From: Spongilla lacustris
Taxonomy: Eukaryota; Porifera; Demospongiae; Spongillida; Spongillidae
NCBI GenBank assembly: GCA_949361645.1
Contig: OX442432.1
Span: 4,963,990-5,027,989 of the forward strand
Direction: 5' to 3'
DNA length: 64,000 nt
This document shows positions 55,501-64,000 of this stretch, piece after piece. The position numbers and the translations under genes were made by a program. Numbering within the stretch: position 1 is the stretch's first letter; each line of letters begins with the position of its first letter. The notes under the pieces were generated by a model. That model worked only from the letters and a program-made list of their open reading frames with translations, did no database searches and was not told the DNA's origin.

Positions 55501-58212
55501 CACCACGCGAGCAAATCTTAGAGTGACCAGTTTCGGTAGAGGACTGCTAATGTTATCCACCCACAGGAAACGCAAGACATCACGGTCTTCCTCAGCAACT
55601 GATACCATTAGAAAGGCCTTTTCTACATCGGCAGTCACTGCTACGCGGTAGAGGCGAAATCGAAGTAAGATATCAAAAATGTTTTGGCCAAATGTGGGTC
55701 CAGAATACAGGCAGTCATTGAGAGCAGGTCCATCACTTCTCGCCGAGGCATCGTACACGATTCGCAATTTCGTAGTTTGTTTGTCCTCCCGTACAACTGC
55801 ATGATGTGGAAGGTAATGAACTCTTCCGATCGGCCCACCACCTGGTGATGTCACTGTCTCAACAATGCCGCTCTTCATCTGTTCTCGTATTATTGCATCA
55901 TATTGGCTTAGGATGTCAGGAGTAGATTGGAGTCGCTTCAAGAGATTGAAGAGTCTTCCTTTGCTTAGCTCGAAGTTGTCAGGTAGAAGAGGGTGTGGTT
56001 CCTTCCAAGGGAGTCGAACACAGTAGCGACCTTGCTGTAGCGTGACACTCTTAGTAAACCTACTGTAGACTGAGTCTTCTTCTGGCATGATTCCCATACT
56101 ATCTAGTTCCCAAAACGCTTGAAGTTTTTTGTCGAGGTCAGAAAGATCATGCTGCGGAGTACACTCCACCTTTAAAACATGAGAGCAAAGAGTGCTAATC
56201 GTTGAGGATCCACGAAGCCCAGTGACAGGTCCTGACAGCACCCATCCAAACTTCGTCTGTACAGCAGTGGGTCCAACCCTTCCATGAATGATCTTGCCTG
56301 TGACCACCTTCCAGTAATAATCTGCACCTATCAAGATACTGATCGAAAGGTTCTCTGTGTCATCTGGGTCTGCAAGGTCCAAGCCAGAGAGATACCGGAA
56401 ACGCTCCACTGCAATATCTGTTGGCTGTCCAGATAGTGGTTCACATATGAAAGGTACCACATAAAGTGTGAGCTCAAGATCAGATCCCAATTTCGTCTTC
56501 AGTCCTAGCTCAACTGCATCACAAATTTGCGTCTTCTCGTGTTGCGCTCCAAACGTCTTGATGGACAAAGTGGTAGACTGCTCTGATGGTAGTTTCAACT
56601 TGCTTCTCAGGTCCGCAGATATGTAGGATTTCTGGCTGCCACTATCGAGGATCAATCTGGCCTTCAATGGAACAGCTGGTCTGCTCTTGTTGTACACCAT
56701 TGTAGTGGCCGTCTGCAGTAACACAGGGGTACGAGCATCTACATACATTGAAAGGGTAGAAGTGTTGGTCCCAGGTCGGTTCACAGCCGAAGTAGGTGTT
56801 CGAGGTTGCTGTGACTGATGTGATGACATTGAAGGGTCTGACGAAGCAGGACTTGGTCTTCTAGCATGATCGCAGATGGTGACATGATGTCTTCCATGGC
56901 AAGTGGTACACTTAAGCGGTGATCTGCAATCTCTTGATACATGTCCCTTCCTGAGGCAAACAAAGCACCTTCCAGCCTTCAGCAGTATCTGTTTCCTCGC
57001 TTCTGGATTCGTGACCTTCCTACATAATGTGGATAAATGCTGTTCTCCACAATAGTAACAGCTGAGAGGTGATGAATTGGTGGTAACCAGTGTAGATGCT
57101 GTTGGACGGTCACGGTTCATGCCAGACCTCCTCGTTGGTGTAGTGTGAGTAGTAGAAGTCTCGTCATTTGCAGCAGCTCTTTCTCTTGCTTCTATCTCCT
57201 TTTCAGCGATCTTCATCATCTTGTCCAGATTCCAGGATTCCGTTCCAGCATCCTTGCTGATGATGACGCACAGTTCATGAGGGAATCGCTTCATCAGGAT
57301 TGGAGCTAACAGGTTCCCATACGACTCCGATGGCACTCCAAGTGAATTCAAACCTCTAATGTGACCTTCAGCTTGGTCGTAAAGATGACGAAGTCTCCTC
57401 AGGTCGCGCATCGATGTGACAGCATCAATTTCCAAGAGGGCATCCATGTGCTTATTTACAACTTGCTGTTTGTTGCCAAACCTCTTCTGAAGAATAGTGA
57501 TCGCTTCTGCATAGTTGGCAGTGGTAATCGAGAGACCAGAGATGGCATCTGCTGCAGAGTCTTCAAGCAAAGAATGCAAGTAGTTAAATCGATCGATGTC
57601 AGTCAGCTCTGAGTTGTTGTGCACAGAGGATTGAAACATGTCCCAAAATGTGGCCCAGTTTGTTAACACTCCATCAAAACGTTTCAGTTCCACCTTAGGA
57701 AGTTTCACCCTTGGTGCTCTTCTAGCAGTCTGTGCTGGCTCTGCTGTTTGGACTGTAGAAACGTGAGGACTAGTAGCGCTCCTCTCAGGGGTTCTGTCAT
57801 CTACACTTGCTGTAACGTCGCTGTTCACAGTTAAAGACTGAACTCCTTCAGCCGTTCTGGTACCACGTGGGGTAGAAGCTAAGGGCGGCTGACTCTTGCT
57901 GGCCTGGTGCTGTTCGATGGCGCTAAACTCTGATTCCAATTCAATGATGGCTAGGTCCACCTTTTCGCGGTAAATATCCGCCGTTTCAATCTCGTCTGTA
58001 ATCTCACCTTCTTCAGTTAAAGATTCGAGAATCTCTTCGTCCAGTTTCATGATGGTAGCTAGCTTTTCACGCAGATTTTCGGCCATTCTTTTCAATAAAG
58101 AGGAGTTGACTTGCGGAGATTCAATGGTGGTCTTTACTAGCGCGACAATTCGAGACGTCGACGCTTTATGCCCAGCACGCATCCGCTTTTTCTTGACAAG
58201 TTGTTCTGCCAT
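52567..58212 (-). CDS. BEL/Pao Gag-Pol polyprotein
   Basis: 1881 residues from the ATG at 58212-58210 (the frame is open to 58281, but an earlier ATG overlaps the LTR/primer site). Order, approximate residues: Gag-like DUF1759 region about 170-300 (LKRFDGVLTNWATFWDMF); zinc knuckles near 382-440 (CYYCGEQH, CFVCLRKGH, CTTCHGRH); aspartic protease with LILDSGSQKSYI near 519; reverse transcriptase with VYDASARSDG near 820, VTADVEKAFLMV and IYVDDL near 940; RNase H-like part with LIGFCDASQKAYAAVVFL near 1142; integrase with CKLCKRYNS near 1487, then GVDYADPL, VICSDNSKTF and KAPWWGGFYERLV; DUF5641-like tail with EEPLTPSHLLIGRRL. This is the standard BEL/Pao order. No stop or frameshift is seen, so the copy may be competent. 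Confidence 0.96.
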   Translation of the reverse strand: MAEQLVKKKRMRAGHKASTSRIVALVKTTIESPQVNSSLLKRMAENLREKLATIMKLDEEILESLTEEGEITDEIETADIYREKVDLAIIELESEFSAIEQHQASKSQPPLASTPRGTRTAEGVQSLTVNSDVTASVDDRTPERSATSPHVSTVQTAEPAQTARRAPRVKLPKVELKRFDGVLTNWATFWDMFQSSVHNNSELTDIDRFNYLHSLLEDSAADAISGLSITTANYAEAITILQKRFGNKQQVVNKHMDALLEIDAVTSMRDLRRLRHLYDQAEGHIRGLNSLGVPSESYGNLLAPILMKRFPHELCVIISKDAGTESWNLDKMMKIAEKEIEARERAAANDETSTTHTTPTRRSGMNRDRPTASTLVTTNSSPLSCYYCGEQHLSTLCRKVTNPEARKQILLKAGRCFVCLRKGHVSRDCRSPLKCTTCHGRHHVTICDHARRPSPASSDPSMSSHQSQQPRTPTSAVNRPGTNTSTLSMYVDARTPVLLQTATTMVYNKSRPAVPLKARLILDSGSQKSYISADLRSKLKLPSEQSTTLSIKTFGAQHEKTQICDAVELGLKTKLGSDLELTLYVVPFICEPLSGQPTDIAVERFRYLSGLDLADPDDTENLSISILIGADYYWKVVTGKIIHGRVGPTAVQTKFGWVLSGPVTGLRGSSTISTLCSHVLKVECTPQHDLSDLDKKLQAFWELDSMGIMPEEDSVYSRFTKSVTLQQGRYCVRLPWKEPHPLLPDNFELSKGRLFNLLKRLQSTPDILSQYDAIIREQMKSGIVETVTSPGGGPIGRVHYLPHHAVVREDKQTTKLRIVYDASARSDGPALNDCLYSGPTFGQNIFDILLRFRLYRVAVTADVEKAFLMVSVAEEDRDVLRFLWVDNISSPLPKLVTLRFARVVFGVSSSPFLLNATLQHHIERYRSSDPSFVDTFIRSIYVDDLTSGADNEEEALRLATKARERLGEAGFNLRNFVTNVPALQKCLSSLESQHHRSGHTENPVTCDDQSYTKNTLGDKFEAPEFVKVLGVKWKPLDDQLVCDLRSLVQGTVSIKPTKRNIIGLSARFYDPLGFLSPVTVQFKMLFQDVCAARLNWDELLSGALLTKWNSLLLGLEQSRTLCIPRCYFSSFAETTSCACTLIGFCDASQKAYAAVVFLRMRTADECVTRFVASKTRVAPLHGQTIPRLELLSALLLARLLTTITQALEPERRLGNPVCYTDSRIALYWIHGRDKEWKQFVQNRVNEIRTLVASDCWYHCPGEHNPADIPSRGIELSQLVDSALWMTGPTWISDPDFEPQCPDLHTVPDECLIETKVRNHSTVSSLLTHDTCQSEAILNCEQFSTLGRLLRVRAHVMKFISILKSRVKSCLLTAEDVGCAEIYWVKESQKMLTQSEQFSLWQQQLGLYCGVDGIWKCKGRLGNADLLELMKHPMFLDKKHHFTRLVVRECHTRVMHGGVKETLTQMRSKYWIVRGRQFVRMLLNECKLCKRYNSRPLSGPPSPPLPEYRVQVSPPFSATGVDYADPLYLKGGEKVWISLFTCCAVRAVHLELVPDLTAMSFVRCLKRFSARRGVPQVICSDNSKTFRSANKIIYSILDSPETQQHFRDIRIQWKFILEKAPWWGGFYERLVQSMKRCLKKTIGKARMTYDELHTVLVEVQAILNSRPLSYLSSEDMEEPLTPSHLLIGRRLCTLPDPVTCSSDLEFEETDAGGDLNRRMRHLNLVVEHFWKRWRLEYLVGLRDSHAYSPKSRSPRNILSPGDVVLVQDSDQPRMQWRLGRVEGLLEGSDGAVRGASLRVQSGKGTSLINRPISHLYPMEASLKTNTAPTRGATDETPEGYDDEPEPVRDTPVDDGGRTRQRPQRLAAQIARYRLEELARDSC

Positions 58213-58232
58213 TGAAGTAACGTTCTTTGGCT

Positions 58233-58250
58233 TCCCGGCTCGAAGGACCA
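58233..58250 (-). other. BEL primer-binding site, tRNA-Tyr type
   Basis: Directly after the 5' LTR the minus strand reads TGGTCCTTCGAGCCGG, the complement of a tRNA 3' end CCGGCTCGAAGGA-CCA. An acceptor stem pairing CCTTCGA with TCGAAGG is that of eukaryotic tRNA-Tyr, so tRNA-Tyr is the inferred primer. Confidence 0.8.
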
Positions 58251-58385
58251 TGTACAATATTGCGGCTGGTACACGATGCAACGCGATTCTCTCGCTATCT
58301 CACGCACGCTCACTACAAACTCTCTAATCTTATCACGTGCGCATACAATTAAAAGAGTCAGCTATAATTAATGCAATGTTTGACA
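58251..58385 (-). repeat. BEL 5' LTR
   Basis: 135 bp; carries the promoter for the minus-strand transcript. Identical to the 3' LTR apart from the 5-bp indel. Confidence 0.95.
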
Positions 58386-58622
58386 CCATGAAAGCAATCT
58401 GACCACATTTTCAAGAGTTCTGAACCATGGCCCAGTTCACTGTGCTTGGTGTCTCATTAGTAGAGAACAATGCATGGTATATTTGTACACCATGGGCCTT
58501 TTATTTGTACTGCAAACGCATGTTATTTGAGTTAAAGTAATGTGGATGTACTCATTATTCGTTACCCATCGCTAATTATACATGTATATTACAGATCTGT
58601 CTGATCTATGCTTTGCGCAGGG

Positions 58623-58753
58623 CAATCCCAGGATTGTACAACCTAATCTACACTTTGCGCACGAGCAATCCTATAGGATTGCGCGGCCAATCCATAGATT
58701 GTACCCCAAACCATGGATCCAGGGTTTGCGCAGGACAATCCCGGGATTGCGCA
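58623..58753. promoter_or_regulatory. CAATCC palindrome cluster, copy 2
   Basis: Same positions relative to the gene as in copy 1. Two sites are perfect (CAATCCCAGGATTG, CAATCCCGGGATTG), one has a 4-bp spacer but stays symmetric (CAATCCTATAGGATTG), and one has lost a base (CAATCCATAGATTG). Confidence 0.6.
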
Positions 58754-58885
58754 ATTCCACGCTTAACACGCGTAACATATAATTATATTATTATATGTAT
58801 ATATGCACAATGAATACTATACTGCGCATATAGGCCTACTGTGCGTGCACATACGTCGCGGCTATGAATATCGCCCGAAAAGGCC

Positions 58886-58892
58886 TATAAAA
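58886..58892 (+). promoter_or_regulatory. TATA box of protease gene 2
   Basis: TATAAAA, 39 bp before the ATG at 58931; GGCCTATAAAATGAACCACC is shared with copy 1. Confidence 0.65.
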
Positions 58893-58930
58893 TGAACCAC
58901 CGGTAAATGCAAACTTGCTGATATACTCGA

Positions 58931-59689
58931 ATGGCTGAAGTAACTTTGCCTGATGGAATACTCTTCTACGCCAAACGTAACAATAGAGCTCGTTTTTTCT
59001 TGCCCAGCACTGAAAATTACTTCGGTGGTATTAAAGTGCCCAACATCATGATTGATACTGGTGCCACGAATATTCTGTTGCCAATTGAAGACGACCAAAT
59101 ACTTGAATTAAGAACTAAATTTGACACCGAGAAGTACTCGTGGCTAATTGGTACAAGCAAAGGTGTCGGTCTACTTCATAATCCGACGCTTATTATCAAG
59201 CCTAAAGTCAATACACCCTCCATCAGCGTTGAATTAATGAAAGATCAAAGCACTTGTGTTGTTCAACAGAAAAAGTTGCGGTTCCACCTCAGTTACATTA
59301 ACGCTAAAGAGCTCCTAAAGTGCACTTTTTTACAAAAACGAGATGTCGAAAAACTTCAGGACTTTGTAAGTACAGTAGATGAGAGAAATAAGCGCGGTGA
59401 TCTTGATGTTGGGAAACGCCGAGCATACGCCCTACTAGGCCAGTCCTTTATCAGTAATACATGCGGGTCCTCTCCATTTGCTTTTGTACAATTTGACGAC
59501 ATTGCAATGATCCTTGACCCGATAAGATTTCAGTGGGGTGACTTTGTAAACACGGTGGAATATGTTCAAACTATCCTTCGGTCGACAGATTTTCATCAAT
59601 TTGCTGACTTGGAAGATTACGATCATGAAGGGGATGAGGAATTGACTGATGCTTTCTTGTACTATGATGATATGGGGATCGATGACTAG
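58931..59689 (+). CDS. Stand-alone retropepsin-like aspartyl protease, copy 2
   Basis: 252 residues, one exon, nearly the same as the protein at 50750-51514. Differences: the N-terminus is MAEVTLPDGI, not MESEGTLPAGI; LLHN for LLHS; QQKKL for QQKQL; one residue shorter at ELLKCTF; RRAYALL for RRTYALL. The DTGA active site and LLGQSFI are kept. The BEL element lies 546 bp upstream of the ATG, so the proximal promoter, TATA box and palindrome cluster are intact. Confidence 0.75.
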   Translation: MAEVTLPDGILFYAKRNNRARFFLPSTENYFGGIKVPNIMIDTGATNILLPIEDDQILELRTKFDTEKYSWLIGTSKGVGLLHNPTLIIKPKVNTPSISVELMKDQSTCVVQQKKLRFHLSYINAKELLKCTFLQKRDVEKLQDFVSTVDERNKRGDLDVGKRRAYALLGQSFISNTCGSSPFAFVQFDDIAMILDPIRFQWGDFVNTVEYVQTILRSTDFHQFADLEDYDHEGDEELTDAFLYYDDMGIDD

Positions 59690-61859
59690 CAGCAAAAATT
59701 GAACATTATAACAGACAAACTGCATAATAATAGCGACAGCGATCCTGCTCCCATGCATCTTAAAATTTAATTAACTGTAGAGTGTGATTTGTAGCAAGTG
59801 TTGTGTATACGTATTCTGTACCTTGTAAATGTATTCCAATATTATTATTAATAAGCACCGTGATACATGCATGTATACTATATTTATTAATATCTTTGTC
59901 CCTGACTATTAGCAACAGTAGGGTGCATTTATTTATCTTACTGCTGTATTAATATCCCTATTGATGATTAAAAAAAAAAGTCGTTATTATATGAAAGAAA
60001 ATATCTTTACACAATTATGATTGTTATAAAACTGAAGACCATGGCCCTTGCATAATTGGGCTCTCACTAGCGTAGCCTTCCGTACAGAGCCGACACAGCC
60101 GACTGAAGAGCCGTGCGAGTATAGCGAGTGATACGTGCAGCGAGTTTGTCGAGACATGCACTGTAAAAAACTTGGTGGCTTCATCACACCAAATTTGGTG
60201 TGCTAGCGTTGTCCCAACTGGCACACCATCTGAGGTGTGTCAGTCCCACCTCTCTTTTTGAGTGGTATGACCCACTAGTTGAAGAGGCCTGTATCCACGA
60301 GTTTTTGTGTGATAACCCCACTAGATTTGGTCAGGTTTGTGCTATTTATAGCCCCCCCACTAGTACTGCATACCAAAATTAACTTTAATAACCTCAACCA
60401 GTTTTAAAAGTGCACAAAATTTATACAGAGTACATTCAAAGAGTCCCAGTGCTCTGCAAAGTCCAAGATCCATGAAAAGAGCCACTGAAGGTTGCCTGGT
60501 CTGCTTGCACTGTAAATGTAACATGTACTCCAGGATCCTGAAGAATATAAAGCAGCAGGACAAGGGCATAAACTGGGAGTGGAAATTGCTGTCAAGAACA
60601 TACTGGATTTGTTTCCATTACCTACATTGATCTGCATTCATTCCAGCTGCTTCTTTCACTCCATTGAGAAAAATATTACCAGCGTGAGCATCCATGTCTA
60701 ATAAAGAAGTGTACATTAATTAACGACATCCCAAATTTAATTTAAGAGCTTGCCTGGTCTGAACACCAGTAAGAGGTTAAACTTTTCACTGTTCAATACA
60801 CAAGCGTTTACAAATTTTGTTACAATAAAGTTAACAAAATGAAGTTTGAGGACTTACCCTTCTGCAGACTGGTATGTGACTAGCGTTGGGTAAAGTCACG
60901 CTTGCCTCGATGTCACAAGACGCTCAGTGAATTCTAGCAGCCATGGATTTTAAAAGTCACTGGCGCTGGGTAAGTAAGTAGCGCGCGTTAATGTCGTATA
61001 CACTAGGTGAATTCTCACACGTTTGAATACCACTGACGTTGGGAGTCCATGCGTATAAGGCTTGACGGCGATATGATACTGCGCGATGATTCAATGTCCT
61101 AGTCTCCGTAGCCTCCAGTTCTGTGAAGGGTCAAAATGCTAAACTCTGCGAGCAATTAAAAAAAAAATTACTCACCTTTGTTTCGTAGCCACTGAAATGT
61201 GTTGCTTGTGCCAGTGGAACGAAAACCACAGCCAAAAACTGCATCATCCTAGGTGTCAACGAAATCGCCACCAAATCCTTCATCAAAGCTCAGACACGTA
61301 ACTGTGTGGTCTTGCGTTCGACGAATTCGAAAGGTAGTGAAAAACTTTTTGTTGGAGAAATTCCAAGTCCGATTGCTCCTTTGTGGTGGGAATGGAGAAC
61401 TTCTTGTCTCTTTCGATGCAAGACACAAGCACAACCTTATTGCTCACCTGCTACAGTAGCTAAAATAAAAACATGTGCAAATATACCGCGCATGCGCATA
61501 GTCTTTATTTAGAACATGAGAGAAGGGTATGAAGGCGGAAGAATTCTCTTCATGTTCACTTGTGCACTGTGTGAGCAGTTTAGCGGGAATACCAGCAGCG
61601 CGCGCATCCGTTTTGAAACATATTGGTGAGTGTTATCAGCTATTCGTAACTGTATGTAAAAATGGTCTTACGTTCCTACGAGGCCCAGCCCCATCCGCAA
61701 AAAAATCATTATTATCCTCGCTTTGGTGAAGACCTGTGCAATAGCCTAGCTGTCAAGAGTTGGACCTTCATTGGTCATCGCTATTGCTATTTGTGTTTAT
61801 TTAATATATGTGTACGTATTTATAATTTAATATTAATCATGTATATTGTAGTACGATAT

Positions 61860-62000
61860 TATTGTTTTAAAATTAACTACAACGAAGTTGGAGAATTGGA
61901 TGGGGTTCGTGCCAGAATGGCTGTACGTGCAACAAACCTTTGCTTGCGTGGATCCATGGCATGGATGATGGAGCAGGCCTCGATCCCTCATTTTACTTGA
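61860..62000 (+). pseudogene. Retroelement polyprotein remnant
   Basis: GVRARMAVRATNLCLRGSMA and WMMEQASIPHF resemble the FRARLAFAIIRATSLCLRGS and MDDGAPLYSIL end of the fragment at 28098-28347, with part of the sequence lost. Too short to classify. Confidence 0.45.
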
Positions 62001-62739
62001 TGTGGTTTTATGAGTGTTCATTTCACTGAACTATTTTTGTCTAAGTTTATGTGGGTATGTGTATTGCTGTTTTTATGTTATAAGATACTTTTCTATCTAT
62101 AATAATAGTAATGATGGGTTTGTACCCAATTGGTTGTTGAGACCTATATTGAGGCTGTGAAGTGGTTTGCTCAGTTGGTATCTAGCTAAAGGCTGGCTAT
62201 CCCCATCTCCATGCCTTTACCTTGTACCTTTAAATAGTATACTCATAAATAATGAATTTAAAAATAATACTTGCGTATACCACCAACAATATACACAGCT
62301 GCTAAGTATAATGTCCATTTTAAAAAAGTGGGTCAGCAGCTGGATTAAGCCAATGTAATGCAAGCGCAAGGCAAATGATCCCAAGTTCAGAGAGTTAGGT
62401 TCGATCCACATGCCCTTTGGTGGGCTAAGGTATAAAAGCTCAGGGTTGTATTTCTTGGCTTGTTGCTCATCTGGCTTTGCAATTGCAGTGTAGTAAGTCA
62501 ACCAAGCATCTACCAGATTTAGCCTCACCTTAGTTTGCTGCAATGCCAGAGCGTGCTAAACTGTAGGTTTGAACTAAATATCCACCTCCTAAATATGCAT
62601 CACATTGTTGAACATGTTATTAACTTTGTTTCACTGACAAATTGGACGGTGGGCATAACAGGAATACACTGTCATTTTGTCTTGTTCTAGTTTTACACTT
62701 GTTATACATATATTTACAACAGTATGGGAGTCATTGCTA

Positions 62740-63185
62740 TCATAGCATCGCTTCCACTGCATGCCTTGTTGACACATGTACAGGAACGGTAGGGGTGGTT
62801 TGAAAAATGTATGGCTCAGTCCCCAGCAGTGACACATGTGTAGGGAACATCCCTGGTGTGTTGCTATAATTTATCGGACACTATCAAGTGTCACAGAATG
62901 CATCAGAATGGAGCGAATGCAATTCCACTGCATGCATGTTGACACATGTATAGGAGGAAGGGGTGAGTGTTTTCAAAAAATGTTTAGCTGAGTCCCCACT
63001 AGAGAGACATGTGTGGGGAACACCTATAGTGTGTTGATGCAATTTCTGGGACAATGTCAAGTGTCACAGAATGCATAGGATGACTGCAGATGTGCTTCCA
63101 CTGCATGCCTTGTTGACACATTTACAGGATGGGTAGGGGGGGGGGGGGGGGGGTTGATAAATGTTTAGCTTAGTCCCAAGTAGTG
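62740..63185. repeat. Tandem 170-bp repeat near the right end of the EnSpm-like element
   Basis: CTTCCACTGCATGCCTTGTTGACACAT-type starts recur at about 62751, 62927 and 63097, each followed by TACAGG..GGTAGGGG, TTTAGCTnAGTCCCC, a GACACATGTG word and TCAAGTGTCACAGAATGCAT. Third copy incomplete and contains a G run. Confidence 0.8.
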
Positions 63186-63391
63186 ACACAAAGACGCAAC
63201 GCATTTGTTCATAATTTATGGAAGGTATAAATCCAGCGAATAACAAAATGATTAACTATGTCTAAGTTGGCTGAAGCGCTATACAACAGGCTTGCAGATG
63301 TGCCTAGTCCACCGCTTATCATCGGTGGGACAGTAAAAACGCTGGTGGGATAAGGCTTTAGTGGGCTATAACCACCGCGTTTTTTACAGTG

Positions 63392-64000
63392 TGCAACCCA
63401 GCCAATTAAAACGGTTGCCTTTTGCATCGTTGGTGGCAATGAATCCCTAGCTTAATTCCATTGCCAAACCACCATCGCTGCATCACAGCCATGAATCCCT
63501 TAATTTACTCTTCATGTCCGGAGTAATGACATGAATTTGCACGTCATGCTCCGCTGACGCATGCAAGCATGGCCACCAACTGACAGACCATGCAGCATCA
63601 ACGACTTGAGGAAAGATAAATGATACTTAATCAATGGAAATTAGTCTTGGGCCGATTGGCATGAAATTATACATGCAAGGCCAATTAAAATCTTGATGTA
63701 ATAATTTCTCTCCACTGATATATTTCTGCAGTTACTGGTGATGGTTCGGAAAAGGTGATATCTCAGGGGAAATGTATTTCATATTTGGTAGCATTATTGG
63801 AGGCTTGCCAAGCAACTTGACAAAGGGAGACATGAAGAACTGCTTATCAAGATGTAATGAACCTGACCACATTTTCAAGAGTTGCATTTGTACACCATAG
63901 GCCAAAAAGATAATTATATTCATACACATACAAGTACGTACATGTGTACATGTACGTTGTATGCAATTAAGACGATGGAAATGTACTGAAGTAGCATTTC
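63392..64000. repeat. End of unit 2 and start of unit 3 of the protease-gene array
   Basis: 63392-63600 equals 51985-52190. From about 63625 the sequence again matches 50030 and 52213 (AATGGAAATTAGTCTTGGGC onward) up to GAGGCTTGCCA at 63811, then diverges. A third protease copy may lie beyond the right edge. Confidence 0.75.

Larger units (their letters stand above)
52401..58385 (-). mobile_element. Complete BEL/Pao LTR retrotransposon
   Basis: LTRs 52401-52540 (140 bp) and 58251-58385 (135 bp) start TGTACAAT and end TTTGACA as read on the plus strand. They differ by a 5-bp indel (GTTTC) and otherwise look identical, so insertion is recent. The target duplication CCATG lies at 52396-52400 and 58386-58390; 5 bp is the BEL/Pao norm. 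The element is transcribed on the minus strand. It sits inside the upstream region of protease gene 2. Confidence 0.97.
60159..63391. mobile_element. EnSpm/CACTA-like element, 3.2 kb, non-autonomous
   Basis: Ends CACTGTAAAAAAC (60159) and GTTTTTTACAGTG (ending 63391) are flanked by TG/TG. Unit 1 has the uninterrupted site GAGACATGCAACCCAGCC at about 51981, which fixes the borders and implies a 2-bp duplication. CACTG ends, short duplications and subterminal GGTGGG/ACACC words fit EnSpm-like elements of animals. No transposase is recognised inside; it carries other repeats and a retroelement fragment. Confidence 0.8.

Overview
The window is nuclear DNA from an invertebrate animal. It holds spliced genes with very short introns (47-68 bp), animal-type proteins (mitochondrial seryl-tRNA synthetase, metaxin-2, a CUL7/CUL9-like protein) and dense DNA transposons, foldback elements and minisatellites. 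ACATGT-type palindromes are scattered everywhere. This mix fits a sponge (demosponge) best, but that is inference. A run of exactly 200 N at 45092-45291 shows a draft assembly.

Layout. 1-2175 (minus): a six-exon P-element transposase-like gene that leaves the window on the left. 3435-7885 (plus): nine exons for the C-terminal catalytic half of mitochondrial SerRS; its introns are full of foldback MITEs. 9775-10755 (minus): an intronless seven-helix receptor-like gene. 12.2-15.6 kb: possible unrecognised minus-strand exons inside or beside a possible 3-kb TTAA-flanked inverted-repeat element. 18030-21718 (plus): complete nine-exon metaxin-2. 23763-27146 (plus): intact zinc-finger/RT/REL-endonuclease non-LTR retrotransposon ORF.

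28-49 kb is dominated by a CUL7/CUL9 (PARC)-like locus on the minus strand. Armadillo-like and DOC (APC10) exons run from about 42.77 to 33.28 kb. Exons matching the Ariadne-type C-terminus and acidic tail of CUL9 follow at 32.17-30.48 kb. The cullin and RBR part is absent between them and the splice phases do not join. The C-terminal block sits in a duplicated segment (27.6-32.9 kb and 44.8-49.2 kb). Copy 1 has an 11-bp frameshifting deletion and copy 2 is open. The segment between holds a 27-bp x about 90 minisatellite, a GGGA tract of about 375 bp, other satellites and a hAT element with an 8-bp target duplication.

50-64 kb is a tandem array of a unit carrying a small, intronless, stand-alone retropepsin-like aspartyl protease gene (two complete copies; a third unit begins at the right edge). 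Each complete gene has a TATA box and an upstream cluster of CAATCC-NN-GGATTG palindromes next to GCGCA motifs. Two transposons split the second unit: a complete BEL/Pao LTR retrotransposon (52401-58385, 5-bp target duplication, tRNA-Tyr-type primer site) and a CACTG-ended EnSpm-like element (60159-63391). Comparison of the units gives the exact empty sites.
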